A stretch of DNA of 64,000 nt from an uncultured Eubacteriales bacterium (GTDB taxonomy: Bacteria > Bacillota > Clostridia > Christensenellales > Borkfalkiaceae), in contig UQHL01000014.1 in assembly GCA_900540805.1 (NCBI GenBank), positions 1 to 64,000 of the forward strand, read 5' to 3'. Position numbers and translations under genes: made by a program. A model generated the notes under the pieces. The model searched no databases and was not told the DNA's origin. It worked only from the letters and a program-made list of their open reading frames with translations. Each line of letters opens with the position of its first letter. Position 1 is the stretch's first letter. Below are positions 26,150-33,875 of the stretch, piece after piece.

Positions 26150-27019
26150 TTATTTCCAAAGCTTCACGGGATCGAAGCCGAATATCTGCACCACTTCCAC
26201 GTAGGGAGAATTAGCGATCTCCGGCGGCGTAACCACCAGCCCGCCGTTGGAATCGAGATCTACGCCGAAATGCCGATAGGCGTACCAGACGAGATGCGCG
26301 CACTGTGTGCGCGTAAACTTTTCTTCGTTGTACTTTTTGGAAAGTATCCCGATAGAAAAATTATAATCCGCGCCGATCATGTTATCCTTTGCGTAAGCGG
26401 CCACCTGTTCGCGGAATTCTTTATCAAATTTCGGCCTGAGGATCATAAAGTCGGCAAGATTTGTAAAGGAATGCACGCTCGTAATTTCGCTTTTCGAGCC
26501 CGGGCCAAACGCTTCCGCCATTCTTTCGTTTTTTCCGTCGATAATCAGGGCGGCATGCCCCAGCCGAAACCCCGAAACGTGCGTAGTCGCCGAGACGATG
26601 ATATCCCCGTCCTCCAAATGCCCGAGCGGAGCGTGCGCCTCGATCGTTTCGGAGTAAGTATAAGGATTAAACCGATCGCAGGAAACCGTATGCTTCTTAA
26701 AATAGAAATCCTGAATCTTCAGCATTTTCGCTTTGCCGCTCGCAGGGTTCTCCTGCAATAATCCGTCAACCCCTATTTTAGTAAGCCCCGTCTGCGCGTA
26801 TAAAAGGGCGTAATCCGCCTCGTCGAGAGTTTCCTTCTCAAGCACGGCGGAAATGTCCTCTTTCTCGTAATCGGGATACCAATGCTTCCAGGTATGGTCG
26901 GTGTAAATCACCCCGATCTGCAAACCGATCAGTACGCTCGAAACAAAAAAAATAATACAGGCCAACGTAACGGCAATCCGTTTTTTTCTGTTCTTTTTCT
27001 TTCTTTGTTTATCTTTCAT
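26150..27019 (-). CDS. Membrane-anchored permuted NlpC/P60 (YiiX-like) papain-fold protein
   Basis: 289 residues. A very basic N-terminus and a transmembrane helix (about 14-38) anchor it, with the rest outside. The order of catalytic residues is His155 (RLGHAALI) then Cys240 (RTQCAHLVWYAY), the circularly permuted arrangement of the YiiX/YebB/LRAT-like group of NlpC/P60 enzymes. The substrate may be a peptidoglycan peptide or a lipid ester; sequence does not decide. It is a single gene. Confidence 0.8.
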   Translation of the reverse strand: MKDKQRKKKNRKKRIAVTLACIIFFVSSVLIGLQIGVIYTDHTWKHWYPDYEKEDISAVLEKETLDEADYALLYAQTGLTKIGVDGLLQENPASGKAKMLKIQDFYFKKHTVSCDRFNPYTYSETIEAHAPLGHLEDGDIIVSATTHVSGFRLGHAALIIDGKNERMAEAFGPGSKSEITSVHSFTNLADFMILRPKFDKEFREQVAAYAKDNMIGADYNFSIGILSKKYNEEKFTRTQCAHLVWYAYRHFGVDLDSNGGLVVTPPEIANSPYVEVVQIFGFDPVKLWK

Positions 27020-27170
27020 CTCTCTCAGCCCTTAAAAGCCGTCTAATTTCTTTCAGCCATAGTATGTTCATACTATGGAAAACAGCCGCGGCTGTTTGAA
27101 ATATTTCGCATATCATTGTAGCACATTTGCACGGCGTTTGTCAAACGTCGGAAAAATTTTTGTTTTTCAT

Positions 27171-27202
27171 AAAAAAACGCCGCCGAAATCCGACGACGCT
27201 TT
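27171..27202 (-). terminator. Terminator after the first HTH-membrane gene
   Basis: On the minus strand a 9-bp stem with G-T pairs (CGTCGTCG/CGGCGGCG) is followed by seven T. Confidence 0.75.
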
Positions 27203-27220
27203 TTCAAAATTCCATCCGTT

Positions 27221-28192
27221 TTATTTTTCCCCGTAGATCGCCTTGACGACGACGGAAACGATGCCGCAGAGGATTCCTCCGATCGCAAACACCACCCAGC
27301 CGGGATGCCAAAGGTTCCGTAAAAACCCGAGCGCCAGATATACGGCCGTAGCCGACAGCATAATGACGCTGGAGATCGAGCCGATCAATCTTTCCGATTT
27401 TTTCTCGCGCTCTTCGGGAACGGGAACATTTTCTCCTCCGTCCGACTCCTCGAGATATCCTTCCTTACGACATTCCTTGTTATAATTTTTCACGTCGTAT
27501 TTGGCCGACTGCATGCCTGCATAGACATAAAGCCCGGACGCTATCGTCACCGCCGTCAGAAGTATGCCGGCGGCAAAGCCTTCCCAGCCTTCCAAAGTAA
27601 AGCCTTCGGGCGCGTATCCCTCTTCGTAGGTCATAGCCACCACCGCGATGACGCCGATAAGAATCAATGCCGTCGCGCCCGCGATAAACCAAGGCAATTT
27701 GCGGCGGAATGCGCTCACTTTATCCGCAGAATATTTTTCCACACGGGGATTTTCCCGCATGAAATTTCCGTGCGCTACGCCGCCCGCCACAAAAATAAAC
27801 ACCGCTAAGGTGATACAGACGAAGAATGTCACCAGCCCGACCACTTCCCTGGTCCCCGCCGCAGATAAAAACAACATTGCCGTTACGCCCGCGAGAATAA
27901 GCGTTACGCCCGAAGTTATCTGCGCCGTATAAACGTTCATGTGTTTATTATACGCTTCGAGATTGGCCTCGTGACGCTGTGCGTTTTCCGCCTCCGCATT
28001 TCCGCGGACGAGCACTTCCATATTGCAGCCGAAAAGATCGCACAAAATCAGCAGTTTATCCATGTCGGGAAAAGCACTGTCCGTCTCCCATCTCGATACA
28101 GTCTGCCGCGTCACCTCCAGCTTTTCCGCAAGCGCCTCCTGCGTGATCCCGAATTTTTTACGATAAAAAAGAACGTTGCTGCCGAAACTCAT
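27221..28192 (-). CDS. XRE-family HTH regulator with four-helix membrane domain
   Basis: 323 residues. The HTH is at about 8-60 (ITQEALAEKLEVTRQTVSRWE). Transmembrane segments lie near 96-116, 122-142, 168-188 and 205-225, with another pair at the C-terminus (about 270-315). Proteins of this build are thought to couple a membrane signal to DNA binding. Its promoter region carries a 9-bp inverted repeat suitable for autoregulation. Confidence 0.85.
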   Translation of the reverse strand: MSFGSNVLFYRKKFGITQEALAEKLEVTRQTVSRWETDSAFPDMDKLLILCDLFGCNMEVLVRGNAEAENAQRHEANLEAYNKHMNVYTAQITSGVTLILAGVTAMLFLSAAGTREVVGLVTFFVCITLAVFIFVAGGVAHGNFMRENPRVEKYSADKVSAFRRKLPWFIAGATALILIGVIAVVAMTYEEGYAPEGFTLEGWEGFAAGILLTAVTIASGLYVYAGMQSAKYDVKNYNKECRKEGYLEESDGGENVPVPEEREKKSERLIGSISSVIMLSATAVYLALGFLRNLWHPGWVVFAIGGILCGIVSVVVKAIYGEK

Positions 28193-28227
28193 TTTTTCAT
28201 ACTCCTTGCCTCGTTTAAGATATGTCC

Positions 28228-28256
28228 ATTATACCTTAACGGGGACGCAATTTCAA
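28228..28256 (-). promoter_or_regulatory. Promoter of the HTH-membrane gene
   Basis: Minus strand TTGAAA (28256-28251), 17-base spacer, TATAAT (28233-28228), 36 bases before the ATG. Confidence 0.75.
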
Positions 28257-28267
28257 GCGCATTACGG

Positions 28268-28312
28268 TTGCGTTTGACGAAAACCGCGTATCATTTGAGG
28301 TTACAAACGCAA
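28268..28312. promoter_or_regulatory. Inverted repeat, candidate operator
   Basis: TTGCGTTTG (28268-28276) and CAAACGCAA (28304-28312) are perfect inverted repeats just upstream of the -35 box. The string ACGCAATTTC also recurs directly at 28245-28254 and 28307-28316. Confidence 0.5.
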
Positions 28313-28338
28313 TTTCGGCCGTTTTTATCCGCTTAAAG

Positions 28339-29121
28339 CTATAATGCCGCCATCGCCAGCAATTCGAGTATCCATCGCGGCGCGGAAGGAAACGTCTCTT
28401 TGGCTGCATTGATCAGCCCTTGAAGGTCGGAGACGAGCACGGCATAATTCCCGCCCGGCACCCCGCCCGAAACGACCAGCGGAGCCCGCGCATACCCCGT
28501 ACCCGACGTCGCCGCAATCCTCGAAGCGATTGCCGCCCCGCCCAGCGAATAGGTGCCTATCGCCGCGCCTCCGATCGCCACGAAGCCGACTGCGACTCCG
28601 CCTACCGCAAAAATTCCGGCGGCAGCTCCGCCCACCGCAAGGCCGCCTATACCCACGCCCGCGAGAACGAGAAGCCCCAACGCGAGGGCGCCAAACGACA
28701 ACAGGCCCAGGGACAGACAGCCGACAGAGACTATACCGCAGGCAAGGTTGCCGATTGCGAAAATTCCCTTTGCCCTGTAAAATCCCATGCCGACATTGAT
28801 ATGCACCAGCGGAAGCCCCCACAGCGTTCGCTTGCTTTTATATTCGAAGTGAAAAAGGCGATCGACGGGGGCAGGGTTTTGAACAATGCTTTCCGCCTTT
28901 TCGTTTTCGGTCTTTTCCTCGGGCGTTTCGTTCCCGATCAATTCGTCCGCCGATACGCCGAAAATACGGCAAAGCGCGAGAATATTTTCCATAGACGGGG
29001 AGGCAAGCCCCGCCTCCCATTTGAATATCGTCTGACGGGAAACGCCCGCCTTTTCCGCCAGCTGTTCCTGCGACAGACCCGCATCTTTCCTTAACCCTGC
29101 CAGCCTCTGATAAAAGTGCAT
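28339..29121 (-). CDS. XRE-family HTH regulator with period-5 glycine repeat domain
   Basis: 260 residues. HTH at about 5-60 (LSQEQLAEKAGVSRQTIFKWE), a polar linker (65-100), then residues 119-198: sixteen pentads with Gly at the first position (G119, G124, G129 and so on to G194; only 154 is Ala) and Ala/Val/Leu/Ile/Phe at the others. This strict five-residue period suggests a pentapeptide-type quadrilateral beta helix or a glycine-rich membrane-embedded array. It lies upstream of, and is oriented like, the other HTH-membrane gene. Confidence 0.82.
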   Translation of the reverse strand: MHFYQRLAGLRKDAGLSQEQLAEKAGVSRQTIFKWEAGLASPSMENILALCRIFGVSADELIGNETPEEKTENEKAESIVQNPAPVDRLFHFEYKSKRTLWGLPLVHINVGMGFYRAKGIFAIGNLACGIVSVGCLSLGLLSFGALALGLLVLAGVGIGGLAVGGAAAGIFAVGGVAVGFVAIGGAAIGTYSLGGAAIASRIAATSGTGYARAPLVVSGGVPGGNYAVLVSDLQGLINAAKETFPSAPRWILELLAMAAL

Positions 29122-29244
29122 GTCACCTTCTCCTTTCAGGACGCTTGCCGCGTCCGCTTTTTGAGAAAAAGTATAGCGCTTTTTGTCGATTTTGTCAGCA
29201 AACGCCGCTTTACTTTTATGTAAACTTTTGTTTACAAGAAAGGT

Positions 29245-29928
29245 TTACATATATTTTCTCGCCCCGAAGATTGTCGAACCGACACGGATCATGTTGCTCC
29301 CGTGCTCTATACAAAGCTTATAGTCGCCGCTCATTCCCAGCGACAGACAGGCGATTTCGGGATCGTCCGCCTTTGCGCGTTCGTAAAGCGAACGCATTTC
29401 GTCCGCCAGCGCGCCGAGCAATTTTTCGTCGTCCGAATCGGGCAGCATGGCCATAAACCCGCGAACCTTCAGCCCCGCAGTCTCCTTAAGCTTCCGATAT
29501 GCCTCAAAGGCATTTTCGGGAGCATATCCGCCCTTCGTCTCTTCCCTGCCTATGTTTACCTGCACGAGAATTTGAGAAACGACGTTCCGTTTCAAAGAGA
29601 GCCGAGCGATTTCTTCCGCAAGCTCGTCACGATCGCAGGAATGAAACAAGGTTATCTTTCCCACCAGATATTTTACTTTATTCGTCTGCAAATGCCCGAT
29701 AAAATGCTGCGGACAACCGTGCACCGCCTCAAATTTTTCCCTAAACTCCTGTACCTTATTCTCCGCCACCGCATCGACCCCCGCGCGGATCGCCGCGTTT
29801 ATCGCTTCCGCGCTCTGCGTCTTGGTTGCGGCCACCAGCGTCACCGCTTCCCCGTAGGCATTCCCCGCCGATATCTCGTCCTTGAGCCTTTTTACATTGT
29901 TTTCTATTTCCGAAAAATCCATTGGCAT
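29245..29928 (-). CDS. yggS: YggS/PLPBP family pyridoxal-phosphate homeostasis protein
   Basis: 227 residues, usual length. The PLP lysine is in VAATKTQ (near 35) and the family signature FIGHLQTNKVKYL lies near 77. GSTIFGAR close to the C-terminus binds the PLP phosphate. AGGTGA precedes the ATG. It is not linked to the cell-division genes it accompanies in many Firmicutes. Confidence 0.94.
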   Translation of the reverse strand: MPMDFSEIENNVKRLKDEISAGNAYGEAVTLVAATKTQSAEAINAAIRAGVDAVAENKVQEFREKFEAVHGCPQHFIGHLQTNKVKYLVGKITLFHSCDRDELAEEIARLSLKRNVVSQILVQVNIGREETKGGYAPENAFEAYRKLKETAGLKVRGFMAMLPDSDDEKLLGALADEMRSLYERAKADDPEIACLSLGMSGDYKLCIEHGSNMIRVGSTIFGARKYM

Positions 29929-30031
29929 TCACCTCATTCCTTTTCAGTATATACTTTTCCCGCCCGTTTGTCAACGATTGTCAAAGATTTAAGAAAAACT
30001 GCGTAAAATCTTATCTTCCGCTCCTTTTTGC

Positions 30032-30060
30032 TTGCTTTTCTCCTTTTCAAATGCTATAAT
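30032..30060 (+). promoter_or_regulatory. Promoter of the LysR-type gene
   Basis: TTGCTT (30032-30037), 17-base spacer, TATAAT (30055-30060), 46 bases before the ATG at 30106. Confidence 0.7.
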
Positions 30061-30105
30061 AATTAATGCAATAGATAAAATCGATAAGGATAATCACTTT
30101 TTTCT

Positions 30106-30972
30106 ATGAATACAGAAGAGCTTAAAACATTTATTTTTTTGTCGAAAGTGAAAAATTTCACGCTTGCGGCGGAACAGATGTTTATCGCGCAGTCCACCGT
30201 CACCAACCGTATCAGCGAATTGGAAAAGGAAGTGGGAAAACGGCTTTTTTCGCGCGGTTCGAAAACCGTTACCTTGACGGAGGAAGGCAAAATTTTCCTC
30301 AAATACGCGGAACGCATCATCGAGCTTCAGGAAACCTCCGTGGAGGAAATGAATGCCGTGTCCGCCTACTCGCGCAAGTTTGCAGTGGGCGCTATCAACG
30401 CCACCTATGAAAGCTACGTTCGGCCTCTGATCGACAACTGTCTGAAAAACAACAACATTACCTCCGTAAAAGTGGTTTTGGGGCACTCTATCGACCTTAT
30501 TCAGCTACTTCAGGACAATGTACTAGATCTTGTATTTTCATCTATTCCCTTGAAACGCACGGGCTATGTGTGCGAAGTATTCGATTCGGACAGGCTGGTT
30601 TTGGTGGCGGGTAAAGGAGCCAACGCTTATCCCGACGGAATTACGGAGGACCAACTGACGCATATCCCCTATCTCATGTGCAATTTCGCATTGAGCGAAG
30701 TAGGGGCGTTTATCCGTTCACTCTTTCCCAAAAATTATGTATTCCGTCTTGAGGTGGATAATTCTTCCAAATTATTTCATTATCTCGAACAAGGATTTGG
30801 ATACAGCTTCCTGCCGTATAAGATGATTAAGAGCGAGCTCGATGCGGGCCGTTTCGAAGAAGTGCCGCTCAAAGACTTTTCCGCACCCCAAGTAATGACT
30901 TATCTCCTCTACCGCCAGGGATACAACGTAAGAAAGTTTTTGGAAAACAGGATGGACGAGGAGGACGACTGA
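30106..30972 (+). CDS. LysR-family transcriptional regulator
   Basis: 288 residues. The N-terminal winged HTH is at about 1-60 (NFTLAAEQMFIAQSTVTNRISELE), followed by a linker helix and the two-lobed effector domain (about 90-285). It is divergent from yggS (178 bases apart), which may or may not be its target. The effector is unknown. The ribosome site is weak (AAGGAT at distance 12). Confidence 0.9.
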   Translation: MNTEELKTFIFLSKVKNFTLAAEQMFIAQSTVTNRISELEKEVGKRLFSRGSKTVTLTEEGKIFLKYAERIIELQETSVEEMNAVSAYSRKFAVGAINATYESYVRPLIDNCLKNNNITSVKVVLGHSIDLIQLLQDNVLDLVFSSIPLKRTGYVCEVFDSDRLVLVAGKGANAYPDGITEDQLTHIPYLMCNFALSEVGAFIRSLFPKNYVFRLEVDNSSKLFHYLEQGFGYSFLPYKMIKSELDAGRFEEVPLKDFSAPQVMTYLLYRQGYNVRKFLENRMDEEDD

Positions 30973-31073
30973 GCGTGAAACGGGCGGTTTCCCCTGCTTT
31001 TCACGGAATTTTTGGGCAAAACGCCGCGCAAAAAAATTTTTATGAATTTTTTCGGAAACTTATGAAAAAACAG

Positions 31074-31102
31074 TTGACAAATCGATTTATTTTTAGTATT
31101 AT
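31074..31102 (+). promoter_or_regulatory. Promoter of the tRNA-fMet/Met/Glu operon
   Basis: TTGACA (31074-31079), 17-base spacer, TATTAT (31097-31102). The same pair of boxes at the same spacing precedes the tRNA cluster at 62.3 kb. The rest of the gap 30973-31166 shows nothing else clear. Confidence 0.8.
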
Positions 31103-31166
31103 TAATTAGCTCTTTTGAATGTGCTCGTTCCTTTTGAAACGACGCTTTAAGAGGCCATTTTGACAT

Positions 31167-31243
<77 letters not shown>

Positions 31244-31246
31244 AAT

Positions 31247-31323
31247 GGCGGCGTAGCTTAGTTGGTTAGAGCGATCGGTTCATACCCGATAGGTCATAAG
31301 TTCGAATCTCATCGCCGCTACCA
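31247..31323 (+). tRNA. Elongator tRNA-Met (anticodon CAT)
   Basis: 77 nt with CCA. The acceptor GGCGGCG pairs with CGCCGCT (G1-U72). The anticodon arm ATCGG-TTCATAC-CCGAT gives CAT. Overall sequence resembles elongator Met of Firmicutes; tRNA-Ile (lysidine) is less likely. Confidence 0.9.
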
Positions 31324-31400
31324 TTGCTTACAACACGGAAAATCCGTTTTATATAAACGTTAAGGTGCATTATCCGCGCGGAAGCGCGTTTAATATAGAT

Positions 31401-31475
31401 GGCCCCATGGTCAAGCGGTTAAGACACCACCCTTTCACGGTGGTAACATGGGTTCAAGTCCCGTTGGGGTCACCA
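31401..31475 (+). tRNA. tRNA-Glu (anticodon TTC)
   Basis: 75 nt with CCA. Acceptor GGCCCCA/TGGGGTC; anticodon arm CCACC-CTTTCAC-GGTGG. Last gene of the tRNA operon. Confidence 0.95.
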
Positions 31476-31490
31476 CAATCAGACATACGA

Positions 31491-31520
31491 AAAAGGAGCG
31501 TAGACAAACGCTCCTTTTTT
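31491..31520 (+). terminator. Terminator of the tRNA-fMet/Met/Glu operon
   Basis: AAAAGGAGCGT / ACGCTCCTTTT stem of 11 bp with a 6-nt loop, followed by T. Confidence 0.85.
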
Positions 31521-31591
31521 GCGTGTTTTTTCGCTGTTTCGGGCATTTTTCGCTCAAAAAATCCTTTTTCTTCAACTTGACCTATAGGAGG

Positions 31592-31617
31592 GACGGGAGT
31601 CGAATCCCGCCTTTTTT
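31592..31617 (+). terminator. Second hairpin with T run, T-arm-like
   Basis: CGGGA-GTCGAA-TCCCG followed by CC and six T. It also resembles an isolated tRNA T-arm (GTCGAATCCCG), but no acceptor, D-arm or anticodon arm accompanies it. Confidence 0.5.
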
Positions 31618-31671
31618 CTCCCCTTTTGAGCTTCTTATTTTTTCCTTGGAGAAACCTTTCTTTACGTCGCC

Positions 31672-32658
31672 TTAAAATAACCCTTTCAGGGACGGAGGCA
31701 AAGGCGAAACGACAGAAATTTCCTTGCCCGTGACGGGATGCGCAAATTCCAGCTTCGACGCGTGCAACCCCAATCTCCCCAGGGGATTTTTCGTTCCCCC
31801 GTATTTTTCGTCGCCGACAATCGGAAATCCCTCTTCCTTGAATTGTACGCGGATCTGATTTTTTCTGCCTGTGTCTATTTGTACACGCACAAGCGCATAT
31901 TGCGCGCTTTCCTTCACGACGGCGTAATGCGTAATCGCTTTTTGCCCCGATGGATCGTGCGTAGAATATACGATGTTGTTTTTATTTTCCTTCAAAAAGG
32001 AAACGATAGTCCCCTCCTTTTTCGATGGTTTCCCTTCTGTCACCGCGTAGTATTCCCGCGTTTTTATATACTCGTTCCAGTTCATTCTCAACATGGAATG
32101 CACTTTTATATTTTTGGCGAATATCAAAACGCCCGAAGTCTCCTTGTCTATTCTGTGCAGAATAAACGGCCGACCGCCTTTTTTCCGCAGATATTCCAAC
32201 ACGTAAGCAAACGCGCATTCCGCTTCCTTGTCGCTTTCCACAGACAGCAGCCCCGCAGGCTTATCCACCGCGATAAAATCTTCGTCTTCGTACAAGATCT
32301 TTAGAGAAAATCGCTTTCTCGGCGCCTCCGCGCTCCTTCCTTCCTCCTCTCGTATAGGGTATTTGGAAATTTTCACTTCGTCGTCTTTTGCCAGCGGAAA
32401 ATCGTGCCGTGTGGCGACGCTGCCGTTGATCAGGACAAACCGCCCCGACAAAAGCGCTTTGACGTTGTTTCTCGATGTGCCGAGCTTCGCCAAAAGAAAC
32501 TCCAACAGCGCTCCGCTGCGGTTTACTTTATATTCCGCCGTATATGTCCTGCCCGAGCCTCTTCCGCCATCCGCAGAACGAGGCACTTTTCGGCCCGCAA
32601 CGCCCTTTTCCATTTTCTCTCTCGAACGTCTGTCCGAAGCTCTTTTATCCGACGACAT
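31672..32658 (-). CDS. RluA-family pseudouridine synthase
   Basis: 328 residues from the ATG at 32658, which has GGGAGGG upstream. A basic N-terminal extension (1-40), an S4 RNA-binding domain (about 42-105) and the catalytic domain (about 115-320) with the active Asp in HRIDKETSG (near 170). It isomerises uridine in rRNA or tRNA; the exact site cannot be read from the sequence (RluC/RluD-type). Confidence 0.93.
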   Translation of the reverse strand: MSSDKRASDRRSREKMEKGVAGRKVPRSADGGRGSGRTYTAEYKVNRSGALLEFLLAKLGTSRNNVKALLSGRFVLINGSVATRHDFPLAKDDEVKISKYPIREEEGRSAEAPRKRFSLKILYEDEDFIAVDKPAGLLSVESDKEAECAFAYVLEYLRKKGGRPFILHRIDKETSGVLIFAKNIKVHSMLRMNWNEYIKTREYYAVTEGKPSKKEGTIVSFLKENKNNIVYSTHDPSGQKAITHYAVVKESAQYALVRVQIDTGRKNQIRVQFKEEGFPIVGDEKYGGTKNPLGRLGLHASKLEFAHPVTGKEISVVSPLPPSLKGLF

Positions 32659-32831
32659 TTCAGCCCTCCCGTTTATTTGCGGCAAAGAGGAAAAACAATA
32701 AAATCCTTCCGTCTTCGTCCTGTTTGAGGTATCGCCGCGCCGCGTAAAGCAAAACCCTGCTGCGCCCATGCGGTATCTATTTCCTTAAGTTTACTATAAA
32801 AACGCCCTATTTGTCAAGCGGCGGAAAAAAT

Positions 32832-32859
32832 AAAAGCCGAGTTTCTGTATTCGGCTTTT
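32832..32859 (-). terminator. Terminator after the secreted-protein gene
   Basis: AAAAGCCGA / TCGGCTTTT stem with flanking T runs on both strands; it can stop transcription from either side. Confidence 0.75.
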
Positions 32860-32956
32860 TCAACTAAAAGAGAAGTATAAAGCGCGTACGTTACACGGAA
32901 CAGAAAATACCCTTTCGACCTGATATATTTTACAAAGCCCACGCATTTTTATTTTT

Positions 32957-33817
32957 TCAGAGTATGTCCGAATTTTGCGCGCCGTGGTCTCCGGCCGCCG
33001 CGTAAAAAGTAAACCTCAGATCCGCCGACAACGGAATCGTCGAACCGATTGCGGACGAAGTGAGTTCGCCGTAATTTAACCCCGTAACGGCGCAAAATTC
33101 ACGCACGAGACTTTCCTCATATTCGAGATTGATCCAAAGGACAAGCGTATTTTTCCCCGCCGCCGCTTCCGCCGCTCCGACCTGAATGGCAGCAACCTTT
33201 TCCGCAGTCACGGTCTCTCCCGCCGAAGTAAGGGTAACAAACTGATTTCGGCTATCCGGTACGGAAGGAGCCGAGGCAAACGCGGCCGTCGCCGCCCAAT
33301 AAATTTCCGAATTCTTCGCCCCCGCGGCGGGCGTAAATCCATCCATTACGCTGATTTTCACTACATCGGACAGATAACCGCTCAAAGCGCCCGAGGTTCC
33401 CGTGGAAACGGTTTTACCGAAGGTCGTGCCCGACAGAGCTTCCGCTTCCACGGCGACGCGCTTCCCATCCGCGGAATCGAGCGTAAGCGCGACCCGCATA
33501 ACGACGTTGTTATAGGCGTTTTTTTCCGTGATGATGGTATCGTATTCCGGCATCTCGAAAGCTTCGTCCTTCAGCTCCGCGCCCGCGTCGTCGTATATGC
33601 CTCCGTCCAGGTCATACCGTACGCCGTCGTAGCGATAAAACGAACAGAGAATTTCGGAAATACCGAAACCGGCGACGCTGATTTTTCCCGTCGCCGTCAC
33701 GCGCGTAGAGGAGGAAAACCACGCAAGTCCCTGCCCGATTAAGAGAATAAGGCTGGTGAAAAAAAGAAGTCCCGAACAGACCACCCTCGATAAAATTTTT
33801 TTCAGCTCTTTTTTCAT
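32957..33817 (-). CDS. Secreted protein with TasA/SipW-like signal segment
   Basis: 286 residues from the ATG at 33817; an upstream TTG at 33844 is less likely. A basic start and a hydrophobic helix (about 12-32) end in GLAWFSS, a pattern seen in TasA/camelysin-like secreted proteins of Firmicutes. The rest is Thr/Ser/Ala-rich with beta-strand character and no Cys pairs of note. The gene lies 59 bases after the large frameshifted gene, whose N-terminus has the same hydrophobic helix plus AWF motif, so the two may act together. No sipW-type peptidase is adjacent. Confidence 0.75.
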   Translation of the reverse strand: MKKELKKILSRVVCSGLLFFTSLILLIGQGLAWFSSSTRVTATGKISVAGFGISEILCSFYRYDGVRYDLDGGIYDDAGAELKDEAFEMPEYDTIITEKNAYNNVVMRVALTLDSADGKRVAVEAEALSGTTFGKTVSTGTSGALSGYLSDVVKISVMDGFTPAAGAKNSEIYWAATAAFASAPSVPDSRNQFVTLTSAGETVTAEKVAAIQVGAAEAAAGKNTLVLWINLEYEESLVREFCAVTGLNYGELTSSAIGSTIPLSADLRFTFYAAAGDHGAQNSDIL

Positions 33818-33875
33818 AGCAACGCCTATCCCGTTTTCTTGCAATCGCTTTTACTTTACAGCTCTTTGTTTCCGA

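Noticed and set aside
31590..31621. Isolated tRNA- or tmRNA-like T-arm
   Set aside because: No other tRNA arms or CCA end are present; a stem followed by six T is better explained as a terminator.
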